Notes: generated by a model not told the origin, from the sequence alone. A stretch of DNA of 64,000 nucleotides from Dastarcus helophoroides (GCA_028583605.1 CM053326.1:33822931-33886930), one strand, 5' to 3'. Shown: positions 1-9,905, counted from the first letter of the stretch. Numbers and translations: made by a program.

Positions 1-520
1 GAATGTTGATATTCTGTTAAAGGAAGGAACATTTTTGTAATTGTCACTAAAATTGCCACAGTTTTTGGCTATGGAACACTACTTGAGAGTATTTAAAATT
101 TACGAATTTAGAAACGTAAGGTTACAATATGTATTTTATTGAAAGTTTCCCAATTTGAACCATAAACGGTTGCCTAAATTGAACCTTAAATTAGGAAACT
201 TTTGTCTGCTTTACGAGCTTCCAAGTGGTCTGGTCTTTTTTGCAAATGTCAAAAGGGGAAAATTAGGGAAAATGGTCGGTGTCAGATTTGGAACTAGCGC
301 TAGTAGCCTACAAAGAGGGAAAAAAAGGTCTAAATAAATGCAGTAACGATTACTTCGATTACATCGGCATATTCAAGAGTCAAACAAAGTGGCCAAGGGT
401 TTTATTAAATTATTAGACCGGAACCCTATTTTCTACTTTCCTACTTTAAAAGAATTGTTGTCGAACCATATTATTAAACTCTAAGAATCTCTTTTTCGAC
501 TCACTATAAAAGATGTTTTT
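1..520. other. AT-rich stretch, no gene seen
   Basis: No convincing coding sequence. A 60-codon open frame at 155-337 is basic and resembles no family I know. The words TTGAACC around 157-185 recur near 1700-1735 (TTCAAATTGGCAACC, ATTGAACC), so both stretches may be non-coding parts of the same decayed pogo-type element. Confidence 0.4.
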
Positions 521-608
521 TTTCAATTTATTTAACATTTCTTCGGCCCAGTTTGGAAATATTTAAATTTTTATGGTTTGTTGACAATTTTCTAAACAAT
601 TTTTGAAA
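521..608 (+). repeat. Short interspersed repeat, copy 1
   Basis: This stretch matches 42553-42646 over about 85 bases (shared core CCCAGTTT..AAATATTTAAATTTTTAT..TTGTTGACAAT). The other copy is flanked by a 12-bp direct repeat inside a LINE, so the unit is a mobile or retrocopied short element. No coding capacity. Its class is not recognised. Confidence 0.6.
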
Positions 609-649
609 TGCGACTACGTGATATTTAAATTTATTGAAAACGTCACTTC

Positions 650-1502
650 ATGACAGTTTACAAATTAAGAGGTTAGTTTATTTTACATAGAATAGGAATA
701 ATGAAAAATAGGAGGCCAAAAATTAGATATGGAAAAAATAAAAATTTTGTTAAAAGCTAAAAGATGTTCGAAGTCTTACTTCGATGCTCTGTTACTGGCA
801 CGAGAAAATGGAATTGTTATGGTGCAGTTGCTAGGTCATATGACACATCGTCTGCAACCACTTGACCGTTCTTTTTTCAGACCAATGGAGGTGTATTACA
901 CGCAAGCATTGGAAAAATGGTTAAGGACTAATCTTGGACAAAAGGTATAACACTAGCAAGTGGCTTCATTATTAAATGAAGCTTATGGAAAGACGGCAAC
1001 GATAGAAAATGCCATTAATGAGTTTAGGGCATCTGGAGTATTGCCACTAGATAGATATGTTTTTGAAGTTCGGATTTTGCTGGATCCGCACTTCTTAAGT
1101 CCAAACCAAATAAAGTTCAAAATAATGGCTTTAGTCTTAACGATGATATTCTATTAGCACTTAAAAAAAATTCAAAACAGAAATTATTCAACATCTCTCT
1201 CTATAGATGTTGCCATCAGAAACCTGAGCATCAATTTTCTCCGCCAGCTTACTGGAAATTGCCCCATTATCTAAATGTGTCGAAGCTGCATCTTTAAAGA
1301 AAAGCAGCAAAGCCTTCGGTATTGAGAAAGCGCAGAACTCACTAGAAGTTCCTACAAAAGTTTGAGAAAAAAAATCGGACTAAAGTAGCAACGACAGGTG
1401 ACGGGCAACGTTGATATTGTAAGGAATGTGAAGAGGAAGAAGTTCAGGATATGATTCGATGTGTGAAGTGTAAAACGTGGTTTCATTGCAAATGCCTAAA
1501 AG
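650..1502 (+). pseudogene. pogo-type DDE transposase relic with C-terminal PHD-like finger
   Basis: Decayed transposase of the pogo/jerky superfamily, a cut-and-paste DNA transposon family. The frame from 729 reads through GHMTHRLQPLDRSFF, the hallmark around the third catalytic Asp, then YYTQALEKWLR. A TAA at 948 interrupts the same frame. It resumes with SLLNEAYGKTATIENAINEF and ASGVLPLDRYVF, the expected C-terminal part of the domain. The usual DNH motif with the second catalytic Asp is not visible upstream (KRCSKSYFDALLLARENG stands there). At 1415-1500 another frame encodes CKECEEEEVQDMIRC followed by VKCKTWFHCKC, a cysteine/histidine finger like the PHD finger found at the end of some insect pogo-type transposases. 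Stops and frameshifts make it non-functional. Assignment to pogo is firm; the PHD assignment is likely. Confidence 0.75.
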
Positions 1503-2540
1503 TAAGTTTATTCAAAAAGTTTTTAGTTTATGTTTGTTTTTCAATGTTTTTTTTTTAATTTATTCTTAACCTGCATGTATATTGTTTGTAGGTTTGTACC
1601 CTTTTCTGTTTTTTCTATTCTTAAATAAAAATTTGACTGTCTTTCGAAAGTACCTACTCATAATTTTTATAGGTAGTTTCAATTTAAGGAACTAGTGGTT
1701 CAAATTGGCAACCAGTTGCTTATATTGAACCATTTGCAACCCTTCAAAAAAATTTTTTTTACTTCGGAAGTATTATATTCCGAGGGTTCATAAGGGTGCA
1801 GTAGATTTCCAAAAGTGTAGCTATAAATTATTATTTGGTTAATCTAGATCCTCGTGATTTTGGGAGCGAATGCAAAATGAACAAAACATTGTTGAACTTT
1901 TATAATTTAGCACAAAAATTTAGTTATTTTCAGTTAGAAGGACACATGGCTAACATGACTATACAGTAATTACTTTCATTTTAAATTTAATTATCTCTAA
2001 AAATATTTAGGCAATTCTATAGCGACATATTATTAGAAACCTGGCTTCATTCGAAAACAAAAGACCACTGATTGTGAGTCACGACAACTATCAAGTAAGA
2101 TGAGTTTTTAAAAATCAAATCTGAATTTTTTTTTACAAATATAGTGATTTTCATTTTGCATAGTCACAAATTTTTATCCACAGTGTAAAAGACATAAATT
2201 TTATTTCAAACTAATATATGTATAAATTCACAAGTGGTCGTCTTTCTGCTTTTCGGCGGCTTTTATTGGCTTAATCACTGAACCCAACTCCACCAAAATG
2301 GAGAGAGCAGTTCCTTGAAGACCAATAAAGAAAATATAATACTCTTACTCGAAATTTCGAATCAAAGTTTGACTTTAGTATAAATTTTTATTGTTTCACA
2401 AAACTCTAACTTTTCTGATTGTTAATTTGTAAAATTAAACTCAAACATTCGACTTTAACCCCAAAATCTCTAGAGTAACATGAAATAAAACTCAATTTAA
2501 AATCGACATTTTCGATTAAAGGAAATGTCGAAATAAAGCC
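1503..2540. other. AT-rich stretch, little recognisable
   Basis: No intact gene. At about 2035-2095 a frame reads ENKRPLIVSHDNYQ, faintly like the Asp-Asn-His region of a pogo-type transposase. If so, the pieces are out of order relative to the relic upstream. The rest is AT-rich with short homopolymer runs. Confidence 0.3.
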
Positions 2541-2544
2541 TTAA

Positions 2545-3345
2545 TTCTCATTAGCACTTTTTGGTATTGCCTTGAGCTCCTCTAGCGAGTTTTTTTTCAT
2601 AGGTCTTTTAAGTTTTGGAAAAAGTCGCAGGGACCAAATCTAATGAATATTGTGCCTAAGGCATAATTGTCGTGTTGTTTTTGGCCTAAAAACCTTTCAC
2701 AAGCAACGCTGGATGAATGAGAAGGTGCATTACCGTAATGCAAAAGCCATGAATTATTTTTTCACAATTCCGGACGGTTTTTCGCATTGCTTCATGCAAA
2801 CTGCGCATAACTTCAAGGTAATACTCCTTATTGATCGTACGACCCTGAAGTGAAAACTTCTGTTGCACTACCCATGGTAGCCGAAAGAAACAGTGAGCAA
2901 AACTTTGACATTTGATTGAACTTGGCGTGCTTTTTTCTGTCTTGGCTCTCCTAGGTGCATCCATTGGGACGATTGAGCTTTGATTTCGACGTCATAACCA
3001 TATACCCATGATTTGTCACCAGTTATGACCCTTTTGAGCAAATCAGGATCATCACTGTCACGTCATTCAAGAGCTCCTGAGCGATGTTCATGCGACGGTT
3101 CTTATAATCAAAATTCAGAAGTTTCAGAACAAACTTCGCTGACACACGTCTTATGCCCAAAACATCTAAAAAAATTGCATGACACGAGCCGACTGATATG
3201 CCAATATCTTCAGCAACTTCCCTTATAGTAATTCGACGATTTTCAATAACAATTTTCACAGCTTCGACCATATCTTCTGTTGTTGATGTGCTGGGGCGTC
3301 CAGAGCGAGGTTCGTTGTCGGCTTTACTCTCGGCCATCTTGAAAG
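2545..3345 (-). pseudogene. mariner transposase relic (copy 1)
   Basis: Reading the minus strand from about 3337 gives MAESKADNEPRSGRPSTSTT and a helix-turn-helix region (ITIREVAEDIGISVGSCHAI). VTGDKSWVYGYD follows, with the first catalytic Asp. Then come WMHLGEP-like and GRTINKEYYLEVMRSLHEAMR, LHYGNAPSH, and finally GPCDFF with the third Asp. This is the order of a Tc1/mariner (DD34D) transposase. The second catalytic position, normally HDNAP, reads HYGNAP, so that Asp is lost. Frameshifts separate 3337-3023 from 2964-2686, and in-frame stops follow near 2680. The first ~60 residues of a normal mariner are missing or scrambled. No terminal inverted repeats were recognised. Confidence 0.85.
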
Positions 3346-3375
3346 AGTTTGTACCACTTGTAATTTTTTTTTTTA

Positions 3376-5171
3376 CTTAGGGTAGACTCACCGTACGCCA
3401 CTGTCAACATTTCAAGTGTTTTAGAGCACTTGATTCCATTTCTCACACAAAATTTGATGCAAATTCTTTGTTCCATTTTTTATAATAATAGATAATCACC
3501 GAGCACAACAAAATACGTCTAATCTTTTTCTCTGTCAAAAACAAACTAAGTGTGCTATGTACTTGAAACTGTGATGTGTTCGGGATATGTGTATCAACAC
3601 AACAACAACAAAAAATCGATAATCGAATGTACGTTGCCCGCGAAACTTCAAAAGTTATCTTACTTTTTGACCACATCTCGTACACTAAGAATTTCAATTG
3701 TAAGCTTAAAATTTTGAATAAAATGTAAAAAAAAATCGTTGGTAAAATCAACAGTGAACACTGGTGAAGATTAAAAAATTCGAATTTTTGAGAATTTCTT
3801 GAAATTTATAAAAAAATAAATTTTTAACTCCAAATTTAAAATATAACGTGTCATTTCAATTTCAATCTGAAACTTTCAAATCTGAAGTTAATTTTTTACG
3901 AGAAACAAACGCAAGAGACAGCTTTGTTATGACTTGAATATACACTTCAGGAAAGTCAAATACTGTCCATCGGGAGAATGTTAATGAGAGATTTAACATT
4001 AAGAGCTAATAGTGGAATAGATGGGCGGTGCCTTGTATTCTCCTACACCGGTTTAAACAATTCAACGCAGAGCGCAGCGATCAGTGCTGATATAGATTTA
4101 AGAAGTACATCATAGCTTCTAACGTGTTTTGTTACGGAATTACTAGTGGCAGGTAACAATTTTATTAAAATTTGCGTACCACATGCTGTTTGTTCTTTTA
4201 GTCCGTTGATTTAATCAATGTCTGGGGAAAAATAAAACTGATATTCTTTAATAACCAAAATAAACAAACAAGATTTCTTGAACAAAATAAATAATAATTC
4301 TGATGAAGAATATAACATAATAAATCTTTAAACATTACAATATAAGGAGTTCAAATAAGCCGCCAGACTGTGCTAAACAATATTCCAGACTATTGTAAAA
4401 CTCTCGACGAGTTTTTTCTAACATCTAAACTGGAAGATTCCAGCATGTTGCGTCAAAGTAGGAGAATACGTTCAGCGGCCGTAGAAAACTATGGAAGGGA
4501 CAATCCTTAGCGTTTTACATGGACAATGAAAATTTTCCTTATCAGTATAACTCTAAATTCAAATTTTTGTGTTTTTCTACAAATTTTAAGCTTCAAGTTA
4601 AATGTTCAGAATTACTACAAAAAATCGAGTTTTCGTGTTTAAAATGGAAATTTCCAGATTCCAAAATCAAATTTTTGAAATGATGATTCTTTGCTTTTTT
4701 TCACAACATTTAATAATTTTAAACTCAATTTTCAAATTTTGACTTAAAAGAGAATTTGTGAAGACATTTTTCAAATGAGGGAATATAAAGATGTTGACAT
4801 TAAAATGAACATTTTTAAAATGTTTAAGTCGAAATTTTGAGTTAATATGTTAATATTAAATAAAGGAAATATTTTAAAGAAAAAGTAAAATTAGAAATTT
4901 CGACTTTTTCTCTAAACTTTTTAGTTATTTATTATCATTTTAATTTTTTCTAAATACAGAATATATTTACTTTTAAATTTTGAAACTGCAATGTCAACTA
5001 TTTTCTATTTTTTTTCCTAAAATTCGGGGTTTAGTGTCGAAATTTTGAGATTAAATTCGAAATTTTTAATTCTAAATTCTAATTCAGAATAGACAAAGGT
5101 TTTAAAATGTCTATTTTATCCTAGTGTTTTAAAAAAATTAAATTTTGCAACATCAAAAAATGTCGACATTA
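3376..5171. other. AT-rich intergenic DNA with low-complexity tail
   Basis: No coding sequence supported. An exact 12-bp inverted repeat (GTATTCTCCTAC at 4035-4046, GTAGGAGAATAC at 4458-4469) brackets about 410 bases. From about 4530 on, the sequence is the degenerate AAATTTTGA / TTTCGAAATT low-complexity type that recurs throughout the window. Confidence 0.45.
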
Positions 5172-5272
5172 ATATTGTAACGAAATGTAATTATAAAATT
5201 TATTTAGAAATTTTGTAGAAAATTTGATAGGGGGAAGTGACCGCGCGATAATGAATCAAACGGCAGATAAAC

Positions 5273-5540
5273 GTTCCAGAAATTTCGGCAAACGATAAGT
5301 CTTATCTGCTTATTCCTTCAAGAACCCGAAGCGAGACCTATTTAAGGCGGTCGACTTCCCAGTGAGTTAGTCAAAAGTCAATGAATAAGTTAGTTATTAA
5401 ACAGAAGTTCCAGAAATTTCGGCAAACGATAAGTCTTATCTGCTTATTCCTTCAAGAACCCGAAGCGGGACCTATATAAGGCGGTCGACTCCTCAGTGAG
5501 TTAGTAAGTTAGTTAGAAGTCAATGAATAAGTTAGTTATC
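5273..5540 (+). repeat. 134-bp tandem duplication inside the solo LTR
   Basis: Two head-to-tail copies (5273-5406 and 5407-5540), each starting GTTCCAGAAATTTCGGCAAA and ending near GTTAGTTAT.AAACAG. Each copy carries its own TATA-like box and GGCGGTCGAC. The copy at 28564-28911 has only one unit, so the duplication is private to this LTR. Confidence 0.9.
5473..5480 (+). promoter_or_regulatory. TATA box of the solo LTR
   Basis: TATATAAG followed by GCGGTCGAC in the second promoter unit. The first unit has the weaker TATTTAAG at 5339-5346. Position within the LTR fits a core promoter; activity is not shown by sequence. Confidence 0.5.
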
Positions 5541-5545
5541 AAACA

Positions 5546-6344
5546 GTGTTAGTGAATTACGATTGTAGTGTTCCGAGTTCAGTTTTGACATAAAGTGGTT
5601 ACAATTCAACTGTTAATCATTCGAACCGATAACGTGCAACAATATCCAATTTTGAAAAAATTTGTCGAAATTTCAAGTATCATATTAAAATTTTGACTTG
5701 GAAAAGTAATATGAAAAATAGGGTTCAAATGTCGAATTTAATTTTAAGGTTTTGAGATTTTTATTTATTTCTTTTTTCTAAATTTAGATTCAATATTTCG
5801 ATTCTGACCTTAAGATTTCCACTTTAGCCTAGTTTTTTGTTAAAATTTAGGTTTTAGGATCAACATTATTTCGAGATTAAATTCGTAATTTGAAGGTCCT
5901 AAATTCAGACTGGAGAAAATTCAAAAAGTAGAAGTTTTGTAGTTTTAAATAGTGTTAGTGAATTAGGATTGTAGTGTTCCGAGTTCAGTTTTGAAATAAA
6001 GTGGTTACAAGTCGCCAACTGTTAATGATTCGAACCGATAACTTGCAACAGTATCCAATTTTAAAAAAAATTGAAGTCGAAATTTCGAGTATCATATTAA
6101 AATTTTGACTTGGAAAAGTAATATGAAAAATAGAGTTTAAATGTCGAATTTAAGTTAAAGATTTTGAGATTTTTATTTATTTCTTTTTTCTAAATTTAGA
6201 CTCAATATTTCGATTCTGACCTTAAAATTTCTACTTTAGCCTAGTGTTTTGTTAAAATTTAGGCTTTAAGATCAACATTATTTCGAGATTAAGTTCGAAT
6301 TTAAAGGTCCTAAATTCAAACTGGAAAAAATTCGAAAAGTAGAA
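5546..6344 (+). repeat. 406-bp tandem duplication spanning the LTR end and flank
   Basis: The block starting GTGTTAGTGAATTACGATTG at 5546 is repeated from 5952 with about 90 percent identity by eye. It takes in the last ~95 bases of the LTR plus about 310 bases of flanking low-complexity DNA. The second copy keeps an intact AATAAAG (GAAATAAAGTGG). The duplication arose after the LTR inserted. Confidence 0.88.
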
Positions 6345-7374
6345 GTTTTAAATTTAAAATTTGCAAATTTAAAAAATTTGAAATTTTGAAGTTTTAAATT
6401 CAAAATTTCGAAAATTATATAAGTCAAAGGTTTGAGTTTGATATCCAAAGTTTCACTTAAAAAGATATATAAAAAATCTCAAATTTTGATGTAAAGTAAA
6501 ATATTTTAAAATTTTGATTTTGGCCTCCCAAAAATTTTATTTTTTTAAAATTTCAGCTGAAAATTGCGATTCGAAGCTAGGAATTTTTAGTCCATTCTTA
6601 ATTTTTGATATATTTTGGGCTTCAAGGTCAAAGTTTCGAGTTTAAATTCGCAATTTTGAGGCCCCAAATTCAAAATTTTGAAAATTTAGAGTTGAAATTT
6701 CGAGGTGCTAAATTCAAAATTCAAAAAATTCCAAACAGTGAATTTTCCTAGTTAAATATTAAACTTTCGAAAATAAAAATACATTCTAAAAAAAAAAGGT
6801 GAACACCATTCCAAATTTCAAAGTAAAAGAGAACTCTTTGAAATTCTAATTTTTAAAAAAATTTGACTACATTTTTATTATAAATGTCGATCATTTTTTT
6901 AAATCTCGAATATGTTTTTTAAATTTCGAATTATCTTTATAGTTTAAATCTATTTTCCAAAAATTCCGAGTTTAGACTTGAGATTTACAGTTTCCTGATG
7001 GACGAAGTTTGGGTCGGTTTGAAACGAAACTACGGCCTAACTAGTATTTTTTTGGCCTGCACGATGCGTTCTCTTATTACCACTGCTCTGTCATATTTGC
7101 TGTTTTATGATCATATTTTATAAATTAACCACACAACAAGTTGTCAGGATAAAGACTGAGGGCTGGGAAAAAATAAAAGGTAGAAAACGCGATTTTCAGA
7201 GTGGTGTGAAAAATTAAAATGCTACTTCGGGCTGTAAATCATTTCATGTAAAAAACTGGAAATTGAGCACAAATGCGAAGAGTCTAGACTAGTAAATAAG
7301 GAAATGCATATTTAAGAAAGTGATAAAAAGGCTCTAGAATAGCAAATAGATTCAAAGTATGAATTAGTTATACG
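6345..7374. other. Low-complexity AAATTTCGA-type DNA, then unassigned sequence
   Basis: 6345-6980 is degenerate low-complexity DNA (AAATTTCGA, AAAATTTTG words). 6980-7374 has more normal composition but no recognisable gene or element. Confidence 0.4.
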
Positions 7375-7620
7375 ATGCATGTTCTCCGCAATGTAAAGAT
7401 CACTTACCGCCTGCAGTTTTACTACACTGCACTAGGACTTGTTTTATTGCCTCCTTTTATAAGAGATGCACTGAATGACAAATTCGATATCAAATTTTCA
7501 AGAGCCCGAAGCGCAACTCTGCAACTTCGCTGGAATAAACCATCCGCAAGACAATTTTACTCCTGCAGGAAATTACCACTTGAGCTATCAGAACATAAAG
7601 CGTTTCCTTACATTTACTAA
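7375..7620 (+). CDS. Unrecognised short ORF, possible gene relic
   Basis: An 81-codon frame of normal amino-acid composition, unlike the low-complexity frames around it. It contains PPFIRDALNDKFDIKF and RSATLQLRWNKPSARQFYSC. I do not recognise a family. It could be a fragment of a transposon protein or chance; it lies 300 bases upstream of the Penelope-like relic in the same orientation. No start context or partner exon can be supported. Confidence 0.2.
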   Translation: MHVLRNVKITYRLQFYYTALGLVLLPPFIRDALNDKFDIKFSRARSATLQLRWNKPSARQFYSCRKLPLELSEHKAFPYIY

Positions 7621-7900
7621 AATTGACTGCGGATGTTCCATTTTTAGTAGATAGCTGCGTTTTATCTAGTTTTACCTTAATTCACTTTTAGAGGTGCACC
7701 GGTCCAAGATGAATTTTACTAGGACGTTTCGCCAATATTAAATTACGGATACAACTGTAGTATTGACCGGAACTATGCAGGATATATTGCAAGCGCTAAA
7801 AAAAAGTGTTTTGATTTGGTGCTTTTAGGGGGGATCAGAGCCACACAATATGTGTGCTTCCTAAAAATCTAAACCAGGTGACAAATTAATGATAATATTG
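7621..7900 (+). other. Probable degraded upstream part of the Penelope-like element
   Basis: No readable domain. Position just upstream of the GIY-YIG relic suggests linker or reverse-transcriptase remains, but the frames are too broken to show it. Confidence 0.25.
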
Positions 7901-7902
7901 CA

Positions 7903-8290
7903 TGCTCAAAAATCCAACAGCTCCTCTCATCTCCCAAAGATAAAATTTCATCCTTTCGTTCTAATGGTGTGTACAGGGTTCCTTGTTCTTGTGGTTCAGT
8001 GTACATCGGAGAAAAGGGGCGATCATTTAAGATGCGAACATCCGAGCACAAAAGATGTCTTAAGTCTGGTTTATTTTCGCAGTTAGCCATTGCGGAACAT
8101 CAACATGAGACCGGACATAAGATTCTTTTTGATAATATTTCAATTATATCCAATATTCCCAATTACTATAATAGGAAGATAGGCGAAGCCATTGAAATCT
8201 AAAAGTTCCCTAAAAACATTAACAGAGACGACGGAGACGACGGTTACATGTTTTCCTCCATCTGGAAACCAACCATCGGAAATCTGCGGG
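7903..8290 (+). pseudogene. Penelope-like element: GIY-YIG endonuclease relic
   Basis: C-terminal endonuclease domain of a Penelope-like retroelement, a class that pairs a reverse transcriptase with a GIY-YIG nuclease. The frame through 7969 reads NGVYRVPCSCGSVYIGEKGR, which supplies the GIY and YIG motifs. Next come KMRTSEHKR (catalytic Arg region), IAEHQHETGHKILF, and IPNYYNRKIGEAIEI (catalytic Glu region). The CSCG insert is characteristic of Penelope nucleases. A TAA at 8200 stops the frame, but the family signature continues in frame as NINRDDGDDGYMFSSIWKP before another stop at about 8293. The reverse transcriptase expected upstream is not recognisable, so this is a 5'-truncated, inactivated copy. 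Confidence 0.85.
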
Positions 8291-8443
8291 AGTGATTGCG
8301 CAGAAAGTTTCCCTTTGTTTCTTTCCTCTCAGAAAAGTTTCGCCACTGGTATGGTGAACATACTGAGTTACTGTGCTTTGATGTTTTGAAATTGGCCCCC
8401 TTTTTCAATTTTGTATATTTCCTTGTATTTTATTTCTTTGTTC

Positions 8444-8507
8444 CTGAAGAAGCCCCCTACGATGGTGGGCGAAACGTCGAACACTTTTAGTAGTTCTTTG
8501 ACACGTC
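8444..8507 (+). ncRNA. Hammerhead-ribozyme-like motif in Penelope tail
   Basis: CTGAAGA (8444-8450), a helix II candidate GCCCCC..GG.GGGC (8452-8470), then GAAAC (8471-8475). ACGT (8474-8477) can pair with ACGT at 8503-8506, followed by C8507 at the cleavage position. This is the order CUGANGA / stem II / GAAA / stem III / UH of a hammerhead. Stem I pairing is poor, so activity is doubtful. Penelope-like elements are known to carry hammerhead motifs in their terminal repeats, and this one lies 150 bases after the nuclease relic. Confidence 0.5.
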
Positions 8508-8582
8508 AAATCCCGGAAGAAGTATATCCTGTACTGACTCTGGCCGTGGAAGCCTTCGTTATAATATTATATAAAATCCATT

Positions 8583-8710
8583 ATTTTTGGACTAGTCCTT
8601 GGTTATCTTCAAAAATTGAAATACAAATCTTGTCTATCGAAATGCGTTAGAGCAACTTCTGTGGTGTTTTTTAATCTTTCATGGTTTCGGAGGACATGAT
8701 TTGTGTCAAT
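8583..8710 (-). mobile_element. Foldback element, copy A
   Basis: Minus-oriented member of the foldback family. Its 3' end is at the left (GGACTAGTCCTTGGTTATC) and it is joined to a second, opposed arm (CGAAATGCGTTAGAGCAAC..GGTTTCGGAGGACA) near 8635. It is flanked by TTATATAAAATCCATT (8567-8582) and TTATATAAAACGCATT (8711-8726), a 16-bp target duplication with two mismatches. It inserted at the tail of the Penelope-like relic. Confidence 0.7.
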
Positions 8711-8726
8711 TTATATAAAACGCATT

Positions 8727-9582
8727 TTTTAAATAAAGCATTTTCCTGTATCCGAAAGACGTGTAACCGAAGTTTCGAAAGATCATATTCATATAAGCTC
8801 AACTTTATAATTGCTTCAATGTTAATATCAAGAGCCTATACCAAATGAATAATTTGTTGGCAATTTAAAAATCAATTTGAAAAACGAGCAGAGTGAAAAG
8901 GAAAGAAATGGGAATTTATCCAAGTTTAAAATTACCCATATGTCGTATTCTGGAAAACGAAATGAAATAACTAATCAACACAGGGATCCTGAAGCAATCT
9001 CCTGCCCAATAAGCTACCGGTTTGAAAATTCAATTATACCCAAGTGAAGTGTTGTCGTCCGTGGGGAAAAACCCGCCTCCTCCCCAGGGGGTGCTCAGCC
9101 ATGATCGCGTTTTATAATACGTTAAAAGGTCTCTCTGCCGTTTTGTCTACCTCTGCATTGGATCTATGGCCGCCTAGATATAAAATTATATTTCAACGAT
9201 TGTATTATTAGCATGAAATAATTTTTTATTTTATTTTACACTGTTCAACATTAGTAATATTAAATTAATTAAAGTTGAAGTGAAATGTCATTTCGTAGGT
9301 TTAGTGACATTTTGCCAAATAAATTAACTTTGCTTTAAAAATTAATTTTATTTGTTGAAATTTAAAGGTTCCTTTTTAAATTATTCATTTAAAATGTTAA
9401 CAACAACAACAATTCAACTTTAAACTAAAACGTTCGACACTCTTTTTGAAATTTCGATTGTATAAAGCTAACAATTAACAGTTAAATTGGATGTTTTTTA
9501 GAAGAAAGTTCATATTTTAAAATCAAAATTAAAGTTCTGGAAAAAATCAAAATGTTGGAAAAAAATTAAAATTTTTAGAAAA
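8727..9582. other. Unassigned intergenic DNA
   Basis: No gene supported. A short GC-richer patch at about 9050-9175 contains GGGGAAAAACCCGCCTCC but no open frame of note. 9230-9580 turns into AAATTTAAA-type low-complexity DNA. Confidence 0.35.
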
Positions 9583-9905
9583 AGTTTGAATTTTTTATAA
9601 AACTTTGAAAATACGTTAAAACACAGAATTTGTCCCCTGAAACCAAGAAAGATTAAAAAAACACAACAAAGGTTGCTCTAACGCGTTTCGACAGCCAAGC
9701 TGTTTGTTTCTCTCTGAAGATGACAGCTTGGCTGTCGAAACGCGTTAGAGCAACCTTTGTTGTGTTTTTTTAATCTTTCTTGGTTTCAGGGCACAAGTTC
9801 TGTATTTTAACGTATTTCCAAAGTTTTATAAAAATTCAAATTTTTTCTTTGTTTTAGGGGACAAGTTCCGTATTTCAATTTTTGAAGTTAACCAAGGAAC
9901 AGTTC
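9583..9905 (+). mobile_element. Foldback element, copy B (near-perfect hairpin)
   Basis: Two arms of about 125 bases, 9583-9710 and 9722-9847, are reverse complements at roughly 95 percent by eye. They meet at TTGTTTCTCTCTGAAGA. Each arm contains GGTTGCTCTAACGCG (or its complement), AATCTTTCTTGGTTTC and ACGTATTTTC words. Unlike in other copies, the symmetry extends into flanking-type sequence (AAAACTTTG..ATTTTTATAAA). A second partial 3' end (GGGGACAAGTTCCGTATTTC..AACAGTTCG) follows to about 9905. Confidence 0.8.
9714..9745 (+). ncRNA. Hammerhead-like core at the foldback centre
   Basis: CTGAAGA (9714-9720), a perfect 6-bp stem GACAGC/GCTGTC around TTG (9722-9736), then GAAAC (9737-9741). 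The GAAAC flank ACGCGTTAGAGC pairs fully with the opposite arm (stem III position), which ends CGCGTT. Stem I is not formed, so this may be a decayed or half ribozyme. Confidence 0.4.

Larger units (their letters stand above)
5176..5641 (+). mobile_element. Solo LTR, copy 1 (Ty3/gypsy-like)
   Basis: Begins TGTAACGAAATG and ends GTGCAACA, the TG...CA ends of a long terminal repeat. It is flanked by a 4-bp ATAT direct repeat at 5172-5175 and 5642-5645. It contains a TATA-like box, a GTGTTCCGAGTTCAG stretch and a degraded AATAAA-type signal (ACATAAAGTGG). A diverged minus-strand copy lies at 28564-28911, also between ATAT repeats. Without the internal 134-bp duplication it would be about 332 bp. 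No internal retrotransposon sequence is attached, so it is a solo LTR left after recombination. ATAT targets are typical of some gypsy-group elements, hence the tentative class. Confidence 0.82.

Noticed and set aside
4304..4325. CTGATGAAGAATATAAC as a hammerhead core
   Set aside because: No helix II pairing and no following GAAA at the right distance.
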